A stretch of DNA of 64,000 nt, taken from contig NZ_FNJH01000001.1 of the NCBI RefSeq assembly GCF_900103225.1, forward strand, positions 265,178-329,177. The letters run 5' to 3'. Below the pieces are notes generated by a model, which was not told the origin of the DNA, searched no databases, and worked only from the letters and a program-made list of their open reading frames with translations. The DNA is from Pseudomonas congelans. Its GTDB lineage: Bacteria > Pseudomonadota > Gammaproteobacteria > Pseudomonadales > Pseudomonadaceae. Every line of letters begins with the position of its first letter. The first letter of the stretch is position 1. Shown here one piece after another: positions 18,022-26,800 of this stretch. The position numbers and the translations under genes were made by a program.

Positions 18022-19731
18022 ATGGCCGGTCATTCAGCAGACAGTCTGTTGGCATGGATGCAAGGTTCAACCCGGTTGAGAGGCTGGGACGCGATAGTAG
18101 CGATTGACGGCAAAGCTGTTAATGACCTGCTTGCACAGACGTATAAAATCGGAGTAGGTCAGGGGCTGGCGCAGCCCGTCCCTGATGGAAGCATTACCAT
18201 TCCCGATACGAATATTTCGCACTATTTCTCGGGTCTGATGCTTGGCCCGCCTGCGCTGTCCTTCGAGAACAGCTCGCTCGAAAGCGCGTCAGTGGCATGG
18301 CGAATGTCTGGTCTCAGCGGCATGCATACTGTCGTGGAGAACAACCAGGGGCGTGACAGTATCCTGAAGATGTTCAGCTACGACCCTTCCGGTAATGCAG
18401 GTCTGCGTCTGGATACGCAGTTGACGAGTCTGAAGTCGGCGCTGGCGGTTGACCTCACTCTGAGCGAAAACGTCGAGCTGGATTTTTCCGGCAGCAGTCC
18501 CGCTGAACGGCGCGAGGCGGGCAAGTTCGTGCAAGCGTGGTTGCTCGACCCGGAGAACCGGCAGCGGGTGTTTACGCTGGGCGTGTTTGGCGACCCGGGT
18601 AATCCGCTGCTCAACGTACGCAGGATTGATGCACGCACACAACTTGAAAACGCTGAGGGGGGTGACGGCAGGGGCGCACTGCTGCTGTTCACCACGCTGG
18701 AGCATGGCGCAACGGGCGGATTCCCTGACGACGCTGCCGACTTCCGCTATCTGATCCCCAATGATACCGGGGCGGATTACTCGGCAACGGCGGTGTTCTC
18801 CTCGCATGCGTTGCACCGGGCTGCGCTGGGTCATGCCATGATACAAGCGATGCAAGGTCCGGAATTCGAGTTCACTCTTCCACCGGAGAAGCCGCTGGGA
18901 CGAATGGTCGCAAAGGCCGGTACATTGGAGGTCGCTTCAGAGACCTATAAAACTGCGGACTTCGAATTCGAGTCCAGGGCGCTCAGCATTCCGGCGGTCA
19001 GCACACAGAAATCCCTGACCATCGACTTCGATTACAGCCAGGCAATGCAGAGCTGGAGTTTTCCGGTCACCGTCGATTTTCAGTACAGAGCTTTAAGCAG
19101 TACGGAGTGGCAACCGCGCAGCGAAGTCTTCAACGTCGATCTGGAGTACGAGTTCCATCTGGTCCCTGGCGAGTCCGATGATCAAGTGATGCAAGGTCAT
19201 TTTTACGTGCCCTATGACCACGATCAGGAAGCCAGCGCGGTTGAGGGGCGACTCGACGGCCTTTCCGATCAGGAGCAACGGCAGATCAACGGTTTCGTGG
19301 CACATACCGTCAAGCACAGTTTGACGAAGTCGCTTAGTCGTACGCTCCAGACCCAAGGCTACGAGAGCGTGCTGAGCCATTTCGATCTGGGCGATGACCA
19401 GGTCCTGAAAGGGGTTACCTCAGGTATGCCCCATGACCTTACCGTGTTCGGCAGGATCGACTCCGCTGCCTCGGCGTTCAGGATTGTCGAGCAGCAAGCC
19501 CTGGTGGTCGCGGGTGCGCAACTGCAGATGAACACTCTGCCGGCGCGCGCCGGCCTGGTCTGGAGCGCTGTGAACCCGCCTGGCAGTAGCGGCAGCCCAG
19601 GCAAATTCGAAGGGCAGGGGATTTACCTGGCACCTGACGCGCAAGAGATGACGCAGGCTGTTCAGCATGTGCTTGTAACGGCAAGCGACCCTGCAACCCT
19701 GCAACCCTGCAAACCAGCACGGCGCTGGTGA
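18022..19731 (+). CDS. P47/TULIP-like giant protein, 5' part before frameshift
   Basis: The 569-residue first part of a broken gene. It starts at ATG 18022 with a strong AGGAGG site. The N-terminus (DSLLAWMQ, then GWDAI at residue 21, then VNDLLAQ) and later motifs (RVFTLGVFG, GRGALLLF, FRYLIP, YSATAVFS) match the modules of the preceding 1594-residue gene. The first Ig-like domain starts near residue 480. The frame then runs into three copies of an 8-bp repeat and ends at TGA 19731. Removing one copy gives the expected ALVTVQ strand and joins the frame to the following one, making a protein of 1713 residues. As written, the product would be a single truncated module. Confidence 0.7.
   Translation: MAGHSADSLLAWMQGSTRLRGWDAIVAIDGKAVNDLLAQTYKIGVGQGLAQPVPDGSITIPDTNISHYFSGLMLGPPALSFENSSLESASVAWRMSGLSGMHTVVENNQGRDSILKMFSYDPSGNAGLRLDTQLTSLKSALAVDLTLSENVELDFSGSSPAERREAGKFVQAWLLDPENRQRVFTLGVFGDPGNPLLNVRRIDARTQLENAEGGDGRGALLLFTTLEHGATGGFPDDAADFRYLIPNDTGADYSATAVFSSHALHRAALGHAMIQAMQGPEFEFTLPPEKPLGRMVAKAGTLEVASETYKTADFEFESRALSIPAVSTQKSLTIDFDYSQAMQSWSFPVTVDFQYRALSSTEWQPRSEVFNVDLEYEFHLVPGESDDQVMQGHFYVPYDHDQEASAVEGRLDGLSDQEQRQINGFVAHTVKHSLTKSLSRTLQTQGYESVLSHFDLGDDQVLKGVTSGMPHDLTVFGRIDSAASAFRIVEQQALVVAGAQLQMNTLPARAGLVWSAVNPPGSSGSPGKFEGQGIYLAPDAQEMTQAVQHVLVTASDPATLQPCKPARRW
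19689..19712 (+). repeat. Three perfect copies of an 8-bp tandem repeat at a frameshift
   Basis: CCCTGCAA occurs at 19689-19696, 19697-19704 and 19705-19712. Eight is not a multiple of three, so each copy gained or lost changes the reading frame. With two copies the codons would read A-S-D-P-A-T-L-Q-T-S-T-A-L-V-T-V, matching the paralogous strand (ATDKATNYHSSALVTV) in the preceding gene. With three, translation stops 19 bp later. This is the arrangement expected of slipped-strand mispairing. Confidence 0.9.
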
Positions 19732-22700
19732 CCGTGCAGGCCTATGCCGTGAGCATCAACCCGCTGATTCAGGTCTGCAGTTACGGCGAACGCGTCAGTC
19801 TGCTGGCCGGAACGCCAGGTGATGGCAAGCTGACCTGGTCGATCGTTGACCCTGTAACCGGTGAAAGCGGCAAACTGGAACCCGATGCGGATGGCGCGGG
19901 CGGACAGATTTATGTGGCTGGGCCAAATGTAAAAGGCAAAACCTACGTGCTGGACGAAATCGCCGTCAGCGACGGTCAACACACCCGATCGGCCTGGGTG
20001 CTGGTTCGTCAGGTCGATCCCATCTTGACGATCGAGATGGTCGAAGACAGCACCTTGCCCGACGGCGAGATACGCTTGCAGGCCAAGGCCAATGGCATGC
20101 CTCTACGCGACGACGTGGAGTGGTGGAAGCCGGATGGCATGCCCGGTAGCTTCGACGGGGATGTCTACAAAAGCGACCTCAGTGCGCTGAATCCTTTCGT
20201 GGTGATCTTCGCAAGGTTCGAAGATACTGAATGGGGCATCGTCTACGAGGGGCACGTGATCCTGCCGTTGCCTTTGAACCGTTCTCCTGAAATGGTGCAG
20301 AAACTGCTGCTGCCTCAAGTCAGCACCCTGGATCGTCTGCTGAAGCTTTCGAACACCGAAGCGCTTACCCAGGGCTGGGATGCCATACTCGCCTTCAGTC
20401 GTGACGAACTCAACAAGCAGCTCGAACAACAATATGTCGAGCGTCACCAACAGCTGTCGTTTTTGCCTCCGTTCAATGGCGCCGTCGCGCTGGATGAGCA
20501 GGCGGTCGAGGTCGTCAAGCTGCAAGGGGTCCAGCTTGGGGTACCGTCCATTTCCATGCTGGCAGCTGATAGCTCCAGCGTGACTGTGACGATGAGTCTC
20601 GCGGCCGGGCGCTACACCAGAACACATCAGCCCGCAGGCGGAGCAACAGCCGTGTCCGGGAGCTTCAAAATCATCGAGGCCATGGGCTTCCGGGTAGAGA
20701 TGAGCGTACCTCTGCAGGTGGACGGCGAGGGTAACGTGACCATGGATCTCACAGAAGGGTCTGACTTCACCTGCAATTTGTCTGGTGTCGACGAGCCCGT
20801 CAATGTACTGCTGGGCGGGTTCTTTGCGAACGAGTTCAAGCAGATCGCCCTGCATCGTGCCGTGTTTGTCTTGTTGGGTGTCGACCTCAATCGTTACACC
20901 GCTCAGTCGCCTGCAAGCTTTCGCGTAGTGACCCAATCAGCGCCCGGGGCCCGAAATGCCGAAGCGAGAAATTTTGGCGAGGGTGCCCTCGTCCTGCTCA
21001 TCCGGATGCGTGGAGGTCATGGCGATGGACAGTTTCCGTTGAACAGCGACTTTACCTACCCGATTCCTGCCAATCCCAGAGCGCGCCTCGGGCAGTCCTA
21101 CGGTGCTTCGCTGATACTGTCCCGGGAGATGCGATGCAACGAAGGACAGGATCGGCCGTCCCTGCTGGACAGTCTGCGGTTCGGTTCTGGAGCACCTTTC
21201 GCTGCGCCGGCTACCCGCGTGGCGGATGATCTGCTGATGTTCGGCACGTTTGAAGCACCCCAGGCCAGTATTACGCCTTTGTTTTCGACCATCATGGCGG
21301 GACAGACGCAGAGTTTTACCTTACGCGACGTGCAGGGGCAGTCAATCGCCGCGAACAGTTGGCAGGTGATCAGCCTGCAGGGTCACAACCCGGTAGTACA
21401 CGGCATGATCACCTCCAGTGGTGTTTACACGGCAGCCAGCGTGACGCAGATGGGCCATGACGCGTTGCGTGTAGTGGTTACCGCCACCTACGACGATGGC
21501 GGCAAGACCCGCACCGCGTCGGCGCTGCTTGGTGTGGTCTCCGAGCCCATGGAAATAGCGCCGCGGGTGACGGTTGTGGCGGGCGGGGCGCTCTTCCAAC
21601 CCGTGTTACTCAAGGCGACGGCGCTGGACGGTACGCAGGTCGGCCTGGCGCTGCAGGGAACAGAAGCAGGGACGTTGAGCGAGGTCGACGGCGGAATGCT
21701 GTTCACGCCGGACGCCAGGTCCGGAAAACGAACATTGAGCACCCAGCAGCTATCCGTTGAAGGGGAAGAAAAAAGGCTGGCTACCGTATTGATCGCCAAC
21801 GGCAAGCAGGCGCTGCGCATCGAACCTGCTGCCGTCCCCAGAGCGCCCAAAGGCGTCCCGGTACAGCTGCGTGCCGACACTGCGCTGCTGCCCGAATTCG
21901 AACGGCGCTGGAAGATGATGGGTGGAGAGGGCGAGGTTGACGCTCAAGGGCTGTTCACACCGCCAGCCGACTACATAGGCAGCAGCGTTGTCAGTTGCGA
22001 AATTGTCAATAACGAGGTGGTGCTGGCCAGCGGCTATGCGGTGATAGAGGTGTCCGAAATTGTCGATGAGCCGACCTGGACGGATCTGTCGCTGTTCACG
22101 GTCACTGTGCCGGGCGGACCGGACAGTCAAGGGTCGGGCAGTCTGTACCCTAACGGCTATCAGCAACTGAGGATACAGATCAAGGCGCAGCCTATGGAGG
22201 AGGAGCACTCGTTGAGTGTAACGGAGACGGCATCAATGCGTCTGGTGGATAATGAATCCAGCGCATACGTCCCGTCAGTCATTCCGCCACTTGATGGCAT
22301 TCCTGAGGACAGTAGTGAAACCTGGAGCCTGGCCTCTGTCTTGAACCGTTTCGAGCTATCTCTGCCAGGTGCCGTGGCGGCTGAGTTGTTGGCCGATAAT
22401 ATGTCCATCCAGAACTTCTATTTGCACAGCCGGGCGAAGCCCAGTTACGTAGGCACCTTTCACGCCACCTTTCAGCAGGACGATACAGCCCGTTGGTGGA
22501 CCTCCGTAGAGAAGGAAGATGCGAACAGCAAAGTACTGATATCGCCGCTACCCATTCCTGTTTTCGATACCAACAACTATCAGTTCGATGTGACACGGGC
22601 TCAAGGCAGCGGAGGAGATCCAACGGTAATGCCACCTGACGACTGGACGACCGACGTCCCCTTCGTGATGAACTTTCGCACCACCGACTACTGGAAGTTG

Positions 22701-23171
22701 AGTGTTCGATACCCGGGAACTGGAGCCTTTGTGAGTTTCGTAGCGTTTAAGTTTTTACCGGCGAGCGGAGCGGATATCAGCGCCTCAATGATTCTCTGGG
22801 AAAGCGAACTGGAAGCTGAAACGTTTTTCAGTTGGACAGGGTATATCTTTGATGACCCGAGTGTCCCTGAAGATGTGGACAAGATTAAATTTGATGAAGC
22901 CGTCGAGTACGTTGTCAAGGCGGAGCCTCTGGACCTGCCTGTCAATATGAGCGTGTTCGAGTCTGGAAAGTTTACCATCAGCTTGCACAGAAGTGACCGC
23001 GTACCGTTTGTCATCGCTGGCAATCCTGATCGCGACAAGTTGTACCGTTCCCTAGTGGTCAGTCTACTTGATAAGCTGGGCAATATTCACAGGCGGCGAA
23101 TCAGTTTTCTGTCAGAAGGCACTATTGGCAGGCGGAATCGTCTGGTTCACACGTTGTATACACCTACCTGA
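19728..23171 (+). CDS. P47/TULIP-like giant protein, 3' part after frameshift
   Basis: This 1147-residue frame continues the gene begun at 18022. Its first possible start is GTG 19728, which overlaps the upstream stop as GTGA and has no good ribosome site; reinitiation is possible but weak. It begins in the middle of the Ig-like region (VSINPLIQVC, also found in the preceding gene). A second module starts with LDRLLKLS, TQGWDAI and LNKQLEQQY, but is shortened: only about 35 residues separate YGASLILS from the next Ig-like domain (FGTFEAPQ), against more than 200 in the other modules. After further Ig-like domains there is a unique C-terminal region of about 370 residues, from TWTDLSLF to the end, which I do not recognise. 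Confidence 0.7.
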   Translation: MTVQAYAVSINPLIQVCSYGERVSLLAGTPGDGKLTWSIVDPVTGESGKLEPDADGAGGQIYVAGPNVKGKTYVLDEIAVSDGQHTRSAWVLVRQVDPILTIEMVEDSTLPDGEIRLQAKANGMPLRDDVEWWKPDGMPGSFDGDVYKSDLSALNPFVVIFARFEDTEWGIVYEGHVILPLPLNRSPEMVQKLLLPQVSTLDRLLKLSNTEALTQGWDAILAFSRDELNKQLEQQYVERHQQLSFLPPFNGAVALDEQAVEVVKLQGVQLGVPSISMLAADSSSVTVTMSLAAGRYTRTHQPAGGATAVSGSFKIIEAMGFRVEMSVPLQVDGEGNVTMDLTEGSDFTCNLSGVDEPVNVLLGGFFANEFKQIALHRAVFVLLGVDLNRYTAQSPASFRVVTQSAPGARNAEARNFGEGALVLLIRMRGGHGDGQFPLNSDFTYPIPANPRARLGQSYGASLILSREMRCNEGQDRPSLLDSLRFGSGAPFAAPATRVADDLLMFGTFEAPQASITPLFSTIMAGQTQSFTLRDVQGQSIAANSWQVISLQGHNPVVHGMITSSGVYTAASVTQMGHDALRVVVTATYDDGGKTRTASALLGVVSEPMEIAPRVTVVAGGALFQPVLLKATALDGTQVGLALQGTEAGTLSEVDGGMLFTPDARSGKRTLSTQQLSVEGEEKRLATVLIANGKQALRIEPAAVPRAPKGVPVQLRADTALLPEFERRWKMMGGEGEVDAQGLFTPPADYIGSSVVSCEIVNNEVVLASGYAVIEVSEIVDEPTWTDLSLFTVTVPGGPDSQGSGSLYPNGYQQLRIQIKAQPMEEEHSLSVTETASMRLVDNESSAYVPSVIPPLDGIPEDSSETWSLASVLNRFELSLPGAVAAELLADNMSIQNFYLHSRAKPSYVGTFHATFQQDDTARWWTSVEKEDANSKVLISPLPIPVFDTNNYQFDVTRAQGSGGDPTVMPPDDWTTDVPFVMNFRTTDYWKLSVRYPGTGAFVSFVAFKFLPASGADISASMILWESELEAETFFSWTGYIFDDPSVPEDVDKIKFDEAVEYVVKAEPLDLPVNMSVFESGKFTISLHRSDRVPFVIAGNPDRDKLYRSLVVSLLDKLGNIHRRRISFLSEGTIGRRNRLVHTLYTPT

Positions 23172-23211
23172 TAGTTACCGTCGGATCATTAAATGACAGG
23201 GAGTCATTAAC

Positions 23212-23706
23212 ATGAAAGTTTTAAACACGTTGACAGTCTGCATGCTGGCTGTCGCTCTGACTGGCTTCAGTCTTGACAGCCCGGGGCAATCGGCTTCGGT
23301 GAAGCCTAAAGAAGAAGTGGTCCGCAGTATCGAGTTCAGGGAGAAGACCGAAGAGGGTGGAAACACGTGCACCGTCAAGATTGAAAACTCGGACATTACT
23401 GTTAATTTAAATGACGAGGAGTATAGCTGTGAAAACGATGAGATGCGCTACTTTAGATTGAATGATGTCCGGTCGGCTACCCTCATCACCCTGGAAAGTA
23501 AAGACTGTGACGATAGCGGCGGTTGGGTCTTTGTCCTGAAGACCTACGTTGATCCTGTGACCACCGGCCTGATAGCGATCGATGATCTTGACGATAAGTC
23601 AGAAGGGGCCATCGTTGTTCCGGGTGTGTTGATGCAGGAGAAAAGGAACGACGATGAAAACACCACCGGGAAGTTGTCCTGCGTCAGGATTAATATTTCC
23701 GACTGA
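23212..23706 (+). CDS. Small secreted acidic protein, function unknown
   Basis: A 164-residue protein with a typical signal peptide (MKVLNTLTVCMLAVALTGF). The place of a lipobox cysteine is taken by phenylalanine, so it is probably periplasmic or secreted rather than lipidated. The mature part is rich in Asp and Glu and has four cysteines (GNTC, YSCE, KDCD, LSCV), probably two disulfides. It lies 40 bp after the broken P47-like gene and 97 bp before the second Rhs gene, on the same strand. It is the only product between the two Rhs genes with an obvious export signal. An inhibitor or accessory role is possible, but nothing shows it. Confidence 0.7.
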   Translation: MKVLNTLTVCMLAVALTGFSLDSPGQSASVKPKEEVVRSIEFREKTEEGGNTCTVKIENSDITVNLNDEEYSCENDEMRYFRLNDVRSATLITLESKDCDDSGGWVFVLKTYVDPVTTGLIAIDDLDDKSEGAIVVPGVLMQEKRNDDENTTGKLSCVRINISD

Positions 23707-23803
23707 TAGGCTAACTGAGTAAGCAGTGCGCGCGCCCGGCGGCGTGCGCTATTGCTATAGCTTATGAGGCATCACCTACTGCTTGACTCTCGGAGTCTTT
23801 ATC

Positions 23804-26800
23804 ATGACGATTTCAACTTCCGTGCACTCCAACGCCTTCAACTTCATGAGTTTCATACAGAACGGTGTTGATCCCAGGACGGGTCAATACACGGTGTCCC
23901 TTACATTGCCCGATATCAAAACCAACGGGTTACGTGGGCCCGGTGTGCCACTGGTATTGAGTTACAACCCGCTCAATACCGAGGACAGCGGTTTCGGGCT
24001 GGGCTGGAACTTGCAACTGTCGCAATATCTGCCGGGCAGCGGGATTATCTCGCTGAGCAGTGGCGAAACGTTCAAGGTGGACGGCTCGCAGGGTGATCAA
24101 CTGACGATGTCGGAAAAAAAGCTTGATAGCTTCCACTTCTACAGGGAAGACGACACGCATTACCGGGTGATGCACAAGTCCGGCCTGATGGAAGTCTTCG
24201 AAACGCTGGGTGCCACGGGGAACAAGGTGGCGATGCCGACACGCATTCTTGCGCCCGAGGGGAACAGCGTCACCCTGAGTTATGTGCCGTTCAACAGCGC
24301 TCACATGATGCTCAGCGAAGTGAAAGATGATGAGGGGCAGGTCCTGCTTGACATCCGCCGCGAGGAGACCGCGGTGTATATCCGCCTCTCTGCTGCACAG
24401 GGTGCAGTCGTGGAATTTGTGCTGACGCTGGGCGGGTCGGACCGAACTGTGACCCGCGTGGAGATGCCAACCGACAACGCTGCTTCCTGGCGTTTCGAAT
24501 ACGGTCTTGTCCGCGAACATATGTGCATGACGGCAGTGGACACTCCGGTCGGAGGACACGAAGCCATTTTTTATCAGGACGCAGGCCATGCGTTTCCTGT
24601 AAGGGCCAAGCGTGAACCGCTGCCACGTGTCTCCCGTCACCTGACGACCCCCGGCAGTGGTCAGGCGGAGGTGGACGTGCATTACACCTACGCAGACAGC
24701 CAGGGGCGCGAGCACAACTTTCTCGGGGCCGGCCTTGATATCGCCTGGGAGGATAACGGTCTGGACAACCTTTATCTCTACAGGGGCTCAGACGTGTATG
24801 AATACGAATCCACTGAAACCCTCCGGGTTGAAGACGCGGACGTACGCAGCATCAGGCGCGTTTTCAATCAGTTCCACCTGCTGACAAGCGAGACCACCAC
24901 TCAGAACAATGCGTGCTCTACAGTGGAGACCGCCTACTATCTGTCGCCCGAGGAGCCTTTTTACGCTCAGCTCAATTACTGCCAGTTGCCGAAGGCGGTC
25001 AAGACCACCTGGCGATCGCTGGACAAACCATTGGCGCTACGCACTGAATCGGTCGCCAGCACCTATGACAACCATGGCAACCTGCTGGTCCGGACCCAGG
25101 CCAACGGAATGGTCGAAACCAGCACCTGGTACCCGGCCGCAGGCGAGGACGGCTGCCCTCCAGACCCTGAAGGTTTCGTGCGCACCATCAAGAGCAAGAC
25201 CGTCACGCCAGCACCTTCCGATTACGGGCAGGCAGCGACACTCACCACTCGCTATCGCTATATCTCGCTGGCTGCCACAACCGGTAGTGAACGTGAAGAC
25301 TGGATTACCGTGGAGAGCGAGAGCCTCGTGCAACTGGATTCCGGCCCCGGGCGATTGGTACAGGAGAGTGCCGAGAGCGAGCAGGTTTTGCAACAGACCA
25401 CCTACACCTACATCAATACTCCGGACGATGCGTTTCAGCATGGCCGTGTCAGTCTGGAGGAACTGACCATGAGCGAACAGGTCACCGCCACGAAGTATGT
25501 GTACAGCACACTCATGAGCCCTGACTTTGGTGAAAGCGTGCTGCGTACGGTGCAGACCGTAACCGGTTTTGACGACGCGAAAAAAACCATCACGCTGGAG
25601 CATTCGTTGCTCAACGGCGAACCGCTGCTGAACCGTGACGACAATGATGTCGAAATCCGTTACGTCTACGACAACCTTCGGCGTGTGCTGAGCGAGACGG
25701 TCGCGCCGGACACCGATTATGAAGCCACCCGTCGCTATGAATATCAATTGTGCGCCGCCTCGACCGACTTTGCCGAGCAGCACCTGTTCGACGTCAAGGG
25801 CGTGCAGACCTGCAGCCGCTTCGACGGTTTGCAGCGAGTGATTTACGAAGAACGAGACGATGTCGACAGCCCTGTCTATGTTGCAGGCGCTGGCGTTGCA
25901 CGCCAGACATATGCCGCCGTGTATGACGCATGGGGGCATCTGGTTAGCGAAACCGAATACGACTGGACAGGAGAGCAGTCACTGGCGCTCGCCAATGTGC
26001 TGGAGTACGACGATTGGGGTGAGCAACGTTGCGTTACCGGTCCCGATGGCGTGAAGACTGTCGAGGAAACCGACCCTGTCGGCACGCTTGAGTCTCAAGG
26101 CCCGATTCAACGCAGTTGGACCGAAAGCACGGGCGAGCCCGTCATCAAGACCGGCGTCAGCGAAACCTGGCTGAATCTGTTTGATAAACCGGTCCGCAGC
26201 GTACGTCTGGGTCTGGACCTTGAAGGTGAGCCGCTCAGCCTGAGCCGTTACCACTATGACGGACTGGGCCGCAGTGTTGAAGAAATCGTGGGCCATCCCG
26301 ATCTTGAGCGCTCGACACTATACGTTTATGACGCGTTTGACCGGGTGATTGAAACCACCCTGCCGGACGATTCAATCGTAAGCCATACGTTCGCCGCTCA
26401 CAGCAGCGAAGATCTGCCTGTCAGCGTCAGCGTCAAGCACAATGGCAAGCTTTCGGTATTGGGTGAACAGGTCTATGACGGTCTGGACCGCATGGTCAAA
26501 ACCATTACCGGCGGGCGCGAGCGCACATTTGTCTTTGACCCTGGTCAGCCACAGCCCAAGAAGGTGACAACGCCAAGCGGACAGGGCATTGACTATGACT
26601 ACCAGCCACAATTGGGCAGCGAACCTCTGCAAAGGAAGATCTTCGGCGCGACCGCCAATTACAAGTACGACCAGCACAATGCGCGCCTGTTGCATTCCGA
26701 TGAGCAGGGCGAACAGCTGGACCGTGATTACTACAGCACCGGACTGTTGAAAAGCGAGAAGCGTATCTCCGAGGGCAGCGAGTACACCATGCACTACCAG

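Noticed and set aside
19728..23171. Independent gene starting at GTG 19728
   Set aside because: It would start in the middle of an Ig-like domain and has no ribosome site; the paralogue shows that both parts belong to one chain.
23707..23803. GC-rich hairpin-like stretch before Rhs copy 2 as terminator
   Set aside because: Pairing is imperfect and no T run follows.
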